Shown one piece after another: positions 6,927 through 16,972 of a DNA stretch of 64,000 nt. Each line of letters opens with the position of its first letter. Positions within the stretch are counted from its first letter, which is position 1. The notes below the pieces were generated by a model, which saw only the letters and a list, made by a program, of their open reading frames with translations, searched no databases and had not been told where the DNA came from. The position numbers and the translations under genes are program-made. The stretch spans positions 1 through 64,000 of the forward strand of contig NZ_JAEINN010000004.1 in NCBI RefSeq assembly GCF_016342405.1. Direction: 5' to 3'. The stretch comes from Maridesulfovibrio ferrireducens. GTDB taxonomy: Bacteria > Desulfobacterota > Desulfovibrionia > Desulfovibrionales > Desulfovibrionaceae.

Positions 6927-9041
6927 TTATTTGTTTATTTTTTTGACGACCACAACAGTGAGATCATCTTCTTGTTTGTCTCTTCCCGTAAACGTATGCA
7001 CAGCTTCGAAAATGCTATTCACAAGTACTTCTGCAGGTGAATTCTTTTCAGAATCAATTACTTCCAAAAGCCTCTGTTTTCCGAAAAAATCTCCCTTTTC
7101 ATTAGAAGCTTCCCAAATACCATCTGTTCCAAGAATGAGAATCTGTCCTTCCTTCAAATCGGCACAGTAATTCTCCATATAAGTAGCTTCTTCAACAGCT
7201 CCGAGGGCTATTCCCTGTCCCTCAAGCTTAATAAAATCATCTTTGCCGGGATCAAATATCAAAGCCGGTTCGTGCCCGGCCCGTACCCAGCGCAATTCGT
7301 TCTTGTCAGGGTCCAGTTCAACCATGATCATGGTCATGAATTGTCCCGTTTTATAAGTATCTTCCGCAACCAGCTTGTTAACATCGGTTAAAACTTCTCC
7401 AAGAGTTCCGCCGCTTAAAGTCCTTGCGCGCACATAGCCTCGTATGGAGCCCATAAGCATTGCCGCCGGAACACCGTGACCGCTGACATCACCCACGGCA
7501 AATCGAATACTCTCTCCAGCTGTGTGGGGCATGATGTAGTCGAAGTAATCACCACCGAGTTCATCACAATATCTGCTTTCACCGAAAATTTCATAAGTCG
7601 GGATATTCGGAGAGGTTTGCGGTAGCAAATTTGTTTGTACCTCCATCGCAACATCAAGAGCACTTTTAATTTCAATATGCTCCTGAAGTGCCGGAACCAT
7701 TTTATTAAAATCTTTTGCGAGTTCACCAACTTCATCTGAACTGGTAAGTTCAACATGGGCTGAAAAATCACCTGAGGCTATACGCTTAACCCCTTTGGCG
7801 AGAGTTAAAATGTTTTTCGTGAAACGGCGCGAGAACAGAAAAGCAAGGGCCGATACCAGCAACACAACAGCCACCAAGACATAAGTTGTATTTTTGTATT
7901 GTTCCCCGATTGTAAAATTCACAAACGATTTTGTCTTTTCCGCAGGTTCCACAACATCATCATGAGGTAGAATTAAGACTAAAGAAATCCCTCTTTTATC
8001 AGGCGCAGAAAAGGCCCATATACTATCGCGCCCCTTATAGGGCATGCTCATCACGCCGGACTTGCCATCTACCAGAAAATTTTTGAAGTTAGAGAACAAA
8101 ACGGTATCTGTGGATGAAAGCAAAGTCTGCTTTGTGGAAGGTTCCCACATATGCATCATGTGATTTTGTCCGGCAGAAGAAATCTGCTCTGCAATCACCT
8201 CAATCCCACTGCTTTCAGTGTTTCCCTCACGACGAACCAGCAAGGAATCTATATTATCTGAAAAAGCACCAAGATGATTATAACCATGTAAAATAGTATC
8301 CAGCGGAATATCTATGGACGCTGCCCCGACAGCTTTTCCCCGCACCATTATTCCCAAGGATGCAGTAAGAACGGTCTTTCCTGTTATTGGGTCTTTTTGC
8401 GGAAGCGACCAGATAGGGGACAAGTTTCCATTGATAACCGGTACAGTCTGATGCATTGCCATCTTTTTTGAACGGGCTGGATAAGCAAGAGATTCTCCGG
8501 AAATAAAAATAGCCTTAATCCATAATGTCAGGTCAGGATTTTTCTTTTCAATTGATTTGAAAAGAGGAGAAATAATATTCACGGACTCTTGAGGAAGGAG
8601 TCTGTCTGTTTTTCCCTGATACCCTGCGCTATAGCTTACAGAATTAAAATCGATACTGCCTTTGCCGTGCATACCTGAATTTTGCAGCTTATATTTCTGT
8701 TGAAGGCGCTTGCTATTATCTTCTCTCGTAAGTTCTTCGACTCCGATAAAAATCTCGGGCAGCAGAAACTGATCTCCTTCTTCAATCCATGTCGAAAGTT
8801 CAGCTGAAAGTTGTTGTAGATTGAGTTCTACAATTCTGCGCTGCTTGGAAAGAACTCTTGCGTGATCCTCCACCAACCTTTTTAATTCAACACTACTTTT
8901 ATTGACCAGCTCCTTGCGAACCTCTTCGCCGATTTCACCGGAGAGCGAACGCAATGATTCAAGTACCCCGGCCTGAACTATGACCAGTGGGATGATCGAA
9001 ACCGCCAACAGCAGCAAAAGTAATTTGAATCTTATTTTCAT
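6927..9041 (-). CDS. Membrane-bound PP2C (SpoIIE/RsbU-type) phosphatase with HAMP domain
   Basis: The predicted product has about 704 residues from the ATG at 9041, which has AGGATGG just upstream; a longer frame from 9077 is possible. A first transmembrane helix (LLLLLLAVSIIPLVIV) is followed by a large extracytoplasmic sensor of about 360 residues, a second helix (TTYVLVAVVLLVSALAFLF), a HAMP domain and a C-terminal SpoIIE phosphatase. Metal-binding motifs are intact: GGDYFDYI, GDVSGHG, GTDGIWEA and QEDDLTVVVV. Such proteins dephosphorylate anti-sigma-factor antagonists of the SpoIIAA/RsbV type in response to an external signal. No antagonist gene is adjacent. It is transcribed divergently from the metal-efflux operon. 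Confidence 0.85.
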   Translation of the reverse strand: MKIRFKLLLLLLAVSIIPLVIVQAGVLESLRSLSGEIGEEVRKELVNKSSVELKRLVEDHARVLSKQRRIVELNLQQLSAELSTWIEEGDQFLLPEIFIGVEELTREDNSKRLQQKYKLQNSGMHGKGSIDFNSVSYSAGYQGKTDRLLPQESVNIISPLFKSIEKKNPDLTLWIKAIFISGESLAYPARSKKMAMHQTVPVINGNLSPIWSLPQKDPITGKTVLTASLGIMVRGKAVGAASIDIPLDTILHGYNHLGAFSDNIDSLLVRREGNTESSGIEVIAEQISSAGQNHMMHMWEPSTKQTLLSSTDTVLFSNFKNFLVDGKSGVMSMPYKGRDSIWAFSAPDKRGISLVLILPHDDVVEPAEKTKSFVNFTIGEQYKNTTYVLVAVVLLVSALAFLFSRRFTKNILTLAKGVKRIASGDFSAHVELTSSDEVGELAKDFNKMVPALQEHIEIKSALDVAMEVQTNLLPQTSPNIPTYEIFGESRYCDELGGDYFDYIMPHTAGESIRFAVGDVSGHGVPAAMLMGSIRGYVRARTLSGGTLGEVLTDVNKLVAEDTYKTGQFMTMIMVELDPDKNELRWVRAGHEPALIFDPGKDDFIKLEGQGIALGAVEEATYMENYCADLKEGQILILGTDGIWEASNEKGDFFGKQRLLEVIDSEKNSPAEVLVNSIFEAVHTFTGRDKQEDDLTVVVVKKINK

Positions 9042-9512
9042 AACCATCCTGTTTTGACAAAACATACCCTTTTTCACCGTCTTCGCCCAACTATTTCATA
9101 GGAAGTGATTACATTTAACATTCCAAATGAATATTATACAAATATGTTAGTAGTTTAACAAGTAAACATACCTGCTCATCAGTCGAATTAACAATATATG
9201 TGTAAAAACCTGCACTTAGTTTCTATGTTCACTCTCGAACCAGCCAATCCATACCGTTTTAGTATGAATTAGCGGGCGCTTGCATTAAATTTTATTGTGC
9301 AAAAAGTGCAAAAGGTTGTTGTAAGTGTCTGAAATAATGATTTTGAACGCGACAAAAATTGCACAAATTATATTATTTAAGACTGGCAGTAGAGGGTAAT
9401 AATAGGATATGCTCAATTTTAACCGTCTTATCCGGCCCAATAAAGGGCATGGAATAGTAATTGCTCACAGCAAAGACAGCAGCTTTCAATATAAATATAT
9501 GCAGGAGAATCA
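9042..9512. other. Divergent intergenic region between phosphatase and efflux operon
   Basis: The region is AT-rich and holds no gene. It contains two GTGCAAAA direct repeats (9297-9304 and 9306-9313) and an inverted partner: TTGTGCAA at 9295-9302 versus TTGCACAA at 9359-9366. These could be regulator sites for the efflux operon. AGGAGA lies 5 bases before the start at 9513. I see no clear consensus promoter. Confidence 0.4.
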
Positions 9513-10856
9513 ATGTCTCGAAAATATACATACACATTACTTATGTTCATAGCTTCGTTATTCCTTTTTCCACTTCATGGAAAAGCACAAGAGGGGGGAA
9601 ATGAAACGATCGCTGAATACAAAACCAGACAAGGCGAAATAAAAGAACTGACTCAGTACCTTGTTGAGGCTGCGCGTAATAATGATGATCTGTATTCTGC
9701 ATTCTACGGCTGGAAAGCAGCTTTGCAGCGGGAGACAAGTGTTTCAAGCCTGCCTGACCCCAGATTTAGCTTTGCATGGTTTATTCAGCCGGTAGAAACA
9801 AGAACAGGACCGCAAGAATTTAAATACGGTCTGAGTCAAACTCTTCCATGGTTCGGTAAACTGGACCTTAAAGGCGAACAGGCTTTGCGTGATGCAGACA
9901 TTAAAAAAGCAAAATTCGATGCCTTGAAACTTAAAATATTTTATCAAGTTAAAAGAATATACTACGATTACGCATACCTTGCGCAAGCAATCCGCATTAC
10001 CCGTGAAAATATCGAGCTTATGAAGTATCTCGAAAACGTGGCCCGCTCCAGATATTCCACAGGGGCAGGTACATATGATGGAGTTATTAAAACTCAGGTA
10101 GAACTGGGCAAGCTAGAAGACAGACTTCGTTCGCTGGAGGAGCGCAAAAGACCCACCGTTGCCAAACTTCTTGCCGCTATAAACAGGCCGGACGGACAAA
10201 CTCTGCCTTTGCCTGCATCTATTCCGGTTATGAAAATAGAAGCTGATCCTCAGCAACTCAAAAAGGATTTTAAAGAAGCCAACCCCAATTTGCTGGCTTT
10301 GACCCATAAAATTGATAAAGAAAAACTTTCTGTGGAACTGGCTGAAAAAGATTATTTCCCCGATTTTTCTTTCGGCGTTGAGTACATCCAGACTGGAAAA
10401 TCCAGATCCCCCAATGTGACTAATCAAGACAGTGATCCTGTTGTTGCAGGTATGTCTATAAACCTGCCCATTTGGCTGGATAAACAGGAAGCCCAGCTCC
10501 TTGAGGCTCAGCATAAAGTTAAATCAGCCAGCCGTGAACGGGCAGGACTTGAACGTAACCTTTCTGCCGACCTTGAACTGGAAATCTACCGTTATGAAGA
10601 TGCCATCCGCAAAATCAGCTTATATCGCGATTCACTTACCCCCAAAGCCGAGCAGTCACTTAGTGTCTCTATCGAAGCTTTCCAAGCAGGCACCGCGTCA
10701 TCAAGCGATCTGATTGATGCGGAAAGAACTCTGATTGAATTTCAACTCGTTTATTATCAAGCTCTTGCAGAACAAGCCAAAAGGGTTGCCGCCATTGAAT
10801 ATCTGGTGGGCCGTGAAATACCTTGTACTGTTCACGGGTTGGTGGAGAAACCATAA
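9513..10856 (+). CDS. TolC/CusC-family outer membrane efflux protein
   Basis: The 447-residue precursor has a signal peptide (ends PLHGKAQ, residue about 26) and two OEP repeats of long alpha-helices. PDPRFSF and the helical SRYSTGAG and QAGTASSSDLIDAERTL segments are typical of TolC-like channels. It forms the outer-membrane exit duct of the tripartite pump encoded with the next two genes. Its stop overlaps the adaptor start (TAATG), so the operon is tightly coupled. A strong AGGAGA site supports the start. It lacks the lipobox Cys of E. coli CusC, so it is not a lipoprotein. Confidence 0.9.
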   Translation: MSRKYTYTLLMFIASLFLFPLHGKAQEGGNETIAEYKTRQGEIKELTQYLVEAARNNDDLYSAFYGWKAALQRETSVSSLPDPRFSFAWFIQPVETRTGPQEFKYGLSQTLPWFGKLDLKGEQALRDADIKKAKFDALKLKIFYQVKRIYYDYAYLAQAIRITRENIELMKYLENVARSRYSTGAGTYDGVIKTQVELGKLEDRLRSLEERKRPTVAKLLAAINRPDGQTLPLPASIPVMKIEADPQQLKKDFKEANPNLLALTHKIDKEKLSVELAEKDYFPDFSFGVEYIQTGKSRSPNVTNQDSDPVVAGMSINLPIWLDKQEAQLLEAQHKVKSASRERAGLERNLSADLELEIYRYEDAIRKISLYRDSLTPKAEQSLSVSIEAFQAGTASSSDLIDAERTLIEFQLVYYQALAEQAKRVAAIEYLVGREIPCTVHGLVEKP

Positions 10857-13027
10857 TGAATATATTTAAAAGTAAAAAATCAGCATTGACCTCGATCATT
10901 ATTGTGGCCCTTCTTGCTTTCGGAGCAGGTTACTGGTTTTCCGGTCCGGCTGACCACAGCGCGGGGAAAAACATAGTTGACGAGCATGCTGAACACGGAT
11001 TGGATGCTGACGTTACTGATGCCGGCGAAGTGGTCTGGACGTGCTCTATGCATCCGCAGATTCAGTTGCCTAAGCCGGGCAAATGTCCCTTGTGTTTCAT
11101 GGATCTGATCCCTCTTGAAAAAGGGGGGAAATCCGGTGATGAAGCTATAAGTCTCAGGCAGATAAGTTTGACCAGCCAGTCCCGCAAACTTGCCGGAATT
11201 GCCACCTCTATAGTTGAAAAACGAAATGTAAGCGTGGAAACCCGTATGGTGGGAAAGGTTGATTATGATGAAACCCGCATCGGTACGATCACCGCATGGA
11301 CCGGGGGGCGCATAGATAAACTTTACATCGACTACACCGGAAGCTCAGTACGCAAAGGACAGGCAATGGCTTCCATATACAGCCCCGAACTTCTTACTGC
11401 TCAGGCGGAACTGATTCAGGCGGTAAAAGCGAAAGAATCTCTGCGTGGAAGTTCCATGAAGGTTGTCAAAGATACTGCCATGCGCACAGAAAAAGCTTCG
11501 CGTGAAAAGCTCCGGTTGCTTGGTCTTTCAAAAACTCAGATCGCAAATATCATCAAAAAAGGTAAAGCAGCCCAGCACATGACTCTCTATTCCCCCATGA
11601 GCGGAATAGTTATAAAAAAAGATGTTGTTGAAGGGGTTTATGTAAAAACAGGAACTCCCATATACACTATTGCCGACCTTTCAAGAGTATGGGTTATTCT
11701 GGAAGCGTATGAATCTGATCTGCCATGGATCAAAATGGGAATGCTCGTAAATTTCACAACTGAAGCCTATCCCGGCAAATCATTTGAAGGGAAAGTTGTT
11801 TATATCGATCCGGTTGTTAATGAAAAAACCAGAACAATCAGAATCCGTCTTGAAGTCCCCAACAGGGGGCTTAAGCTCAAACCCGGCATGTTCGTGCGCG
11901 GAGTTAGTCAGGTTGATAAAAACGCTGAAAATCAATTGGTTATCCCTGCTTCCGCTCCGCTTATTACCGGTAAACGGGCCGTAGTTTATATTGCCGTGCC
12001 TGGAAAAGAAGGAGTCTATGAAGGACGTGAAATCGTTCTCGGACCCAAAGCCGGAGATTTCTACGTTGTTAAATACGGACTGAGCGCAGGTGAGCAGGTC
12101 GTTACCAAAGGTAATTTCAAAATAGACAGTGCACTTCAGATTATTGCCAAGCCAAGTATGATGAATCCGGAAAGCGGCGTAAAAACCGTTGTTAATGACC
12201 ATGGTGAAACTCCCGCCGCACATACGCTGCCCCCGATGTTTGTGTCCAAGCTGGTTTACCTGAAACAGGACTTCAACAAACTTATGGAAACGGCAGAATC
12301 CGGCAATGTTGAAGAATCCCGCACATTTTACTCTAAACTTTTTGAAAATATTAAAGAAATAAATAGTTCCGGACTCAAAGGAGATTCCTCACTGGTCTGG
12401 AAAGAATTGTCCATGCTCCTTGTTAACGATTCAGTGCTGGGTAGCGGAGTTCAGGATGGGCTCAGGTTAAAATCCATCACAGCTGAAACAGCGAAACATT
12501 TTATGCGTCTTGATATGGCATTTGATATTTCAGCTCTTGCCAAGCAGGCTGGAACCACTGTGGAAACACCTGATGTGTTCAAAACTCAATTGGGAAAAGT
12601 TTATTCCTCCTATTCAGCGTTTACCGAAGCCCTTGCAGCGGACAATTTGCAAGGAGCGCAAAAACAGGCCGCACTTATGGCGGAGGAACTTAAAAAAATT
12701 GATCACGCCTCGTTGAGTGGAGATGCCCATAAGGTTTGGATGAATGCCCTTAAAAATATCAATGACGGAATTGATGCCATACGCGGAGCAAAAGATATTG
12801 TCGGCGTTCGCGCGGGGCTTGAGCCGCTTTCGTACGGCATGACCGATGCTATTGAAAAACTGGGAATCAATTCAAAACAGCCTGTTTACGAAATATTCTG
12901 CCCCATGGCTTTTGACTTTAAGGGAGCCAAATGGCTGCAAAGTGACGAAAAAGTCCGCAACCCTTACTTCGGGGAAGCCATGCTCCAATGCGGCGAAGTG
13001 GAACGTCAGCTCAAAGGCAAGGAATAG
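10856..13027 (+). CDS. cusB: CusB-type periplasmic adaptor with heavy-metal-binding domain
   Basis: The predicted protein has 723 residues from the ATG at 10856, which overlaps the previous stop. An N-terminal membrane anchor (SALTSIIIVALLAFGAGYWF) is followed by a heavy-metal-binding domain with CSMHP and GKCPLCFMDLIPL, then the HlyD-type adaptor core (about 110-440) with hairpin, lipoyl and beta-barrel parts. The C-terminal 250 residues are an extra DUF3347-like region ending in CPMAF...WLQ...NPYFG...LQCG. The adaptor connects the RND pump to the outer-membrane duct and delivers periplasmic metal, most likely Cu(I)/Ag(I). It is much longer than E. coli CusB (about 400 residues) because of the two added domains. 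Confidence 0.88.
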   Translation: MNIFKSKKSALTSIIIVALLAFGAGYWFSGPADHSAGKNIVDEHAEHGLDADVTDAGEVVWTCSMHPQIQLPKPGKCPLCFMDLIPLEKGGKSGDEAISLRQISLTSQSRKLAGIATSIVEKRNVSVETRMVGKVDYDETRIGTITAWTGGRIDKLYIDYTGSSVRKGQAMASIYSPELLTAQAELIQAVKAKESLRGSSMKVVKDTAMRTEKASREKLRLLGLSKTQIANIIKKGKAAQHMTLYSPMSGIVIKKDVVEGVYVKTGTPIYTIADLSRVWVILEAYESDLPWIKMGMLVNFTTEAYPGKSFEGKVVYIDPVVNEKTRTIRIRLEVPNRGLKLKPGMFVRGVSQVDKNAENQLVIPASAPLITGKRAVVYIAVPGKEGVYEGREIVLGPKAGDFYVVKYGLSAGEQVVTKGNFKIDSALQIIAKPSMMNPESGVKTVVNDHGETPAAHTLPPMFVSKLVYLKQDFNKLMETAESGNVEESRTFYSKLFENIKEINSSGLKGDSSLVWKELSMLLVNDSVLGSGVQDGLRLKSITAETAKHFMRLDMAFDISALAKQAGTTVETPDVFKTQLGKVYSSYSAFTEALAADNLQGAQKQAALMAEELKKIDHASLSGDAHKVWMNALKNINDGIDAIRGAKDIVGVRAGLEPLSYGMTDAIEKLGINSKQPVYEIFCPMAFDFKGAKWLQSDEKVRNPYFGEAMLQCGEVERQLKGKE

Positions 13028-13039
13028 GGCGGGATAACC

Positions 13040-16000
13040 ATGAGCGATAACTCCACACCTGAAAAACAGCGTCCCATTCCTCGTACCCTTACGGAAAAGA
13101 CAATCCTGTTCTGCCTTGAGCAAAAATTGATTGTCGGTATTCTTCTGCTTCTGGTCATCTGCGGTGGTATATTTACCGCACCTTTTGACTGGAAAATTGA
13201 AGGTATCGACAGATCTCCTGTCCCTGTGGATGCAATCCCTGATATCGGTGAAAATCAGCAAATTATCTTCACCAAATGGATGGGCCGTTCACCGCAGGAT
13301 GTGGAGGATCAGATCAGTTATCCGCTGACTGTTGCCTTGCTGGGTGTTCCCGGAGTTAAAACAGTCCGTAGCTATTCCATGTTCGGTTTCTCAACTATTT
13401 ACGTTATTTTTAATGAAGATATCGATTTTTACTGGTCCCGTTCGCGGCTGCTTGAAAAGCTGAACAGTCTCCCGGCAGGAACTCTGCCTGAAGGGATAAA
13501 ACCGTCTCTTGGACCTGACGCAACCGCCCTCGGGCAGGTGTACTGGTACACCATTGAAGGACGAGATCCGCAAGGTAACCCCACCGGAGGATGGAACCTT
13601 GATGAAATTCGCTCGGTACAGGACTGGTACGTCCGCTATGCCCTGCTGGCTGCCGACGGAGTAAGTGAAGTCGCCTCAGTCGGCGGTTTTGTAAAAGAGT
13701 ATCAGATTGATGTTGATCCTGATGCCATGCGGGCTGCCAATGTCACACTAAGCGATGTTTACCGGGCTGTTAAAATGTCCAACCTCGATGTTGGTGCGCG
13801 GACCATTGAAATTAACAACGCGGAATATGTCATCAGGGGCATCGGTTTTATCAAAGAACTTTCTGACATTGAAAGCTCGGTTGTTAAAGTTGTTAATAAC
13901 ATCCCCATCCATGTCCGCGATGTTGCACGCGTATCAGAAGGTCCGGCCCTTAGACGCGGCGCATTGGATAAAGGCGGAGCAGAAGTCGTCGGCGGTGTGG
14001 CAGTCGTGCGTTACGGTGAGAATCCGTTGAAGGTAATTGAAAATATCAAGGATAAAATCAAAGATATTTCACCGGGTCTACCATCTAAAATTCTGCCCGA
14101 CGGCACCGAAAGCAAGCTTACTATTGTGCCGTTTTATGACCGCTCCGGCCTGATTCATGAAACCCTTGGCACGCTCAATACAGCTCTGACCGAAGAAATA
14201 TTGATCACCATCATTGTTGTACTTATTGCGGTCATTCATCTCAAAAGCTCACTGCTTATTTCGTCGCTGCTGCCTCTTGCCGTGCTAATGTGTTTCATCG
14301 GTATGAGAGTTTTCAAAGTTGATGCAAATATTGTCGCTCTTTCAGGGATAGCCATCGCCATCGGAACCATGGTCGACATGGGAATTATCATTTGCGAAAA
14401 TATCCTTAAAAAGCTTGAAAAAGCCAAGGAGGGCGTCAGCAGGCTTAAACTTATTTATGATGGAACAACCGAAGTCGGCAGCGCTGTAATGACAGCTGTA
14501 GCTACTACAATTGTAAGTTTTATGCCTGTTTTTGCTATGGACGGGGCTGAAGGGAAGCTCTTCAAACCGTTGGCGTATACCAAGTCTTTTGCATTGCTGG
14601 CTTCTATTATTGTAGCCCTGACTATTTTGCCGCCCATGGCCCATCTTTTGTTTACTGCACGCAAAAAGTTTCTCAAAAGCAAACAGACATATATCCGCGC
14701 AACTCTATATTTTATTTCAGGAATTGCTCTTTCTGTAATTGTAAAGTGGTGGGTAGGACTGTTCTTCATCTACCTTGGTATAAAGCATTTTGTATTGCCC
14801 TTTATTCCCGAAAAGGTGCACAAATTTATAGACTATGCGGAGACATGGACAATTGTTGCCATGGTCGCGTGGGTTCTCACTAGTTCATGGCTTCCGCTGG
14901 GACCGGAAAAAGGCATGAGCAACAACTATCTTTTTGTAGCTGTAGTCATCGGCGGATTGATGCTCTTCTTTGATATTTTCCGTCGCAATTATACCAGAAT
15001 GCTGGGCTGGTGTTTGAATCATAAAGTGCTGTTTTTGTCACTGCCTACTTTTATCATTATTTTGGGAATGTCCATCTGGCTGGGATTCGGCAATCTAACT
15101 TCATTTTTGCCTGAAACAATCAAAACTTCATCGCCCTATGTAAAATTGTCTCACGCTTTTCCCGGACTCGGTAAGGAATTTATGCCGGACCTTGATGAAG
15201 GTGCATTCCTGTTCATGCCGACCACAATGCCCCACGCATCCATCGGGGAAGCGCAGGATGTGCTTCGTAAGCAGGACATGATGATTCAAGCCATTCCCGA
15301 AGTTGACTCGGCAGTAGGCAAACTCGGGCGCGCAGAAACTCCTCTTGATCCCGCACCCATATCCATGATCGAGACGGTCATTAATTATAAACCTGAATAT
15401 GTGATCGATAAATCTGGTGAACGGTTACGCTTCAAATTTGACTCCGATCAAAAAGATTTTTTCCGCAATGTTAAAGGAGACCTCGTTCCGGCACAGGATG
15501 GATATCCGTATCTGGTGCAGGGCTATTACGAGCGGGATGAAAATGGAAAATTAATTTCTGATGAAGACGGGAAACCTTTCAGAATATGGCGTTCAGCGCT
15601 TAATCCCGGTCTGAATCCGGATCGTAAAAGCTGGAAAGGAATAACTTCTCCGGATGATATCTGGGATGAAATCATCAAAGCCGCAGCAATGCCCGGCGTC
15701 ACCTCCGCTCCTAAATTGCAACCCATAGCCGCCCGAATTGTCATGCTGCAATCCGGCATGCGTGCGCCTATGGGCATCAAGGTAAAAGGCCCGAACCTCG
15801 AAATATTGGAAAAGGTTGCTCTTGATCTTGAAAGATTGCTTAAACAAGTAGGTTCGGTGCAACCGGAAGCTGTCATCGCTGACCGCATTGTGGGTAAGCC
15901 TTACCTTGAAATCATTATTGACCGTGAAGCAATTGCAAGACATGGAATAATGCTTTCACAGGTGCAGGATGTCATTGAAGTTGCGGTGGGCGGAAAGGTT

Positions 16001-16945
16001 GTAACCACAAAAGTTGAAGGGCGTGAACGCTATCCCGTCCGTGTTCGTTATTTGCGGGAACTCAGAGATAATATAGACGACCTTGGCAATATCCTCGTCA
16101 GCGCCCCGGCAGGTGAACAGATCCCGCTCAGCCAGCTAACCGAGATAAAATACATTCGCGGACCGCAGGTCATTAAAAGTGAAGATACCTTTTTGGTGGG
16201 TTACGTACTTTTCGACAAGAAACCCGGCTTTGCCGAAGTGGATGTAGTTGAACAGGCGCAGGCTTTCTTGGATTCAAAAATAGAATCAGGGGAGCTGATT
16301 ATTCCTGCCGGAGTCTCGTACGAATTTGCCGGAAGTTATGAAAATCAAATCAGAGCACAAAAGAAACTTGCGGTAATTCTGCCGCTGGCCCTGCTGTTTA
16401 TCGTGCTCATTCTTTACATGCAGTTCAAATCAATGGCGACAACGCTGATGGTTTTTTCAGGTATTTTCGTTGCATGGTCCGGCGGTTTTCTCATGGTCTG
16501 GCTGTATGGTCAGCCGTGGTTTTTAGATTTCAGCATGTTCGGAACAGACATGCGAGAACTCTTTCAAGTTGCGCCTATCAACTTAAGTGTAGCCATCTGG
16601 GTAGGTTTCCTAGCCTTGTTCGGAATTGCCTCGGACGATGGTGTAATCATGGCAACATATCTGGATGAAAGTAAAAAAGACCGCAATATGCAAAGCATCC
16701 CTGAAATCAGACAGGCGATCATAACCGGGGCACAAAGAAGAATCCGTCCGGCACTGATGACCTCGGCAACAACCATTCTTGCCCTGTTGCCTATTTTAAC
16801 TTCTACAGGCAGAGGATCAGATATAATGGTCCCCATGGCCATCCCTTCATTCGGAGGAATGACTATCGCTATACTTACCGTGTTTGTGGTGCCGGTGCTT
16901 TATTGCGGGGTTGAGGAAATTAAATTTAAAAGCTCTCTGGGCTGA
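13040..16945 (+). CDS. cusA: CusA-type heavy-metal RND efflux pump
   Basis: The 1301-residue inner-membrane proton/metal antiporter belongs to the HME-RND class. Hallmarks are the VDAIPDIGENQQII start of the first periplasmic domain, the Asp and Glu in TM4 (TMVDMGIIICEN) needed for proton relay, and GKEFMPDLDEGAFLFMPTTMP in the second periplasmic domain. It is about 250 residues longer than E. coli CusA. Extra hydrophobic segments lie around residues 550-680, and a longer loop lies at about 810-880. Met-rich segments (KQDMMIQ, SGMRAPMG) agree with soft-metal transport. It follows the adaptor by 12 bases and is the last gene of the operon. Confidence 0.9.
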   Translation: MSDNSTPEKQRPIPRTLTEKTILFCLEQKLIVGILLLLVICGGIFTAPFDWKIEGIDRSPVPVDAIPDIGENQQIIFTKWMGRSPQDVEDQISYPLTVALLGVPGVKTVRSYSMFGFSTIYVIFNEDIDFYWSRSRLLEKLNSLPAGTLPEGIKPSLGPDATALGQVYWYTIEGRDPQGNPTGGWNLDEIRSVQDWYVRYALLAADGVSEVASVGGFVKEYQIDVDPDAMRAANVTLSDVYRAVKMSNLDVGARTIEINNAEYVIRGIGFIKELSDIESSVVKVVNNIPIHVRDVARVSEGPALRRGALDKGGAEVVGGVAVVRYGENPLKVIENIKDKIKDISPGLPSKILPDGTESKLTIVPFYDRSGLIHETLGTLNTALTEEILITIIVVLIAVIHLKSSLLISSLLPLAVLMCFIGMRVFKVDANIVALSGIAIAIGTMVDMGIIICENILKKLEKAKEGVSRLKLIYDGTTEVGSAVMTAVATTIVSFMPVFAMDGAEGKLFKPLAYTKSFALLASIIVALTILPPMAHLLFTARKKFLKSKQTYIRATLYFISGIALSVIVKWWVGLFFIYLGIKHFVLPFIPEKVHKFIDYAETWTIVAMVAWVLTSSWLPLGPEKGMSNNYLFVAVVIGGLMLFFDIFRRNYTRMLGWCLNHKVLFLSLPTFIIILGMSIWLGFGNLTSFLPETIKTSSPYVKLSHAFPGLGKEFMPDLDEGAFLFMPTTMPHASIGEAQDVLRKQDMMIQAIPEVDSAVGKLGRAETPLDPAPISMIETVINYKPEYVIDKSGERLRFKFDSDQKDFFRNVKGDLVPAQDGYPYLVQGYYERDENGKLISDEDGKPFRIWRSALNPGLNPDRKSWKGITSPDDIWDEIIKAAAMPGVTSAPKLQPIAARIVMLQSGMRAPMGIKVKGPNLEILEKVALDLERLLKQVGSVQPEAVIADRIVGKPYLEIIIDREAIARHGIMLSQVQDVIEVAVGGKVVTTKVEGRERYPVRVRYLRELRDNIDDLGNILVSAPAGEQIPLSQLTEIKYIRGPQVIKSEDTFLVGYVLFDKKPGFAEVDVVEQAQAFLDSKIESGELIIPAGVSYEFAGSYENQIRAQKKLAVILPLALLFIVLILYMQFKSMATTLMVFSGIFVAWSGGFLMVWLYGQPWFLDFSMFGTDMRELFQVAPINLSVAIWVGFLALFGIASDDGVIMATYLDESKKDRNMQSIPEIRQAIITGAQRRIRPALMTSATTILALLPILTSTGRGSDIMVPMAIPSFGGMTIAILTVFVVPVLYCGVEEIKFKSSLG

Positions 16946-16972
16946 CTGAACTAAGTTTTTTATTTTACCATA

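Noticed and set aside
9240-9420. A sigma-54 promoter before the efflux operon (CTGGCAGTAGAGGGTAA)
   Set aside because: The -24 element is partial and the -12 GC at the required spacing is missing.
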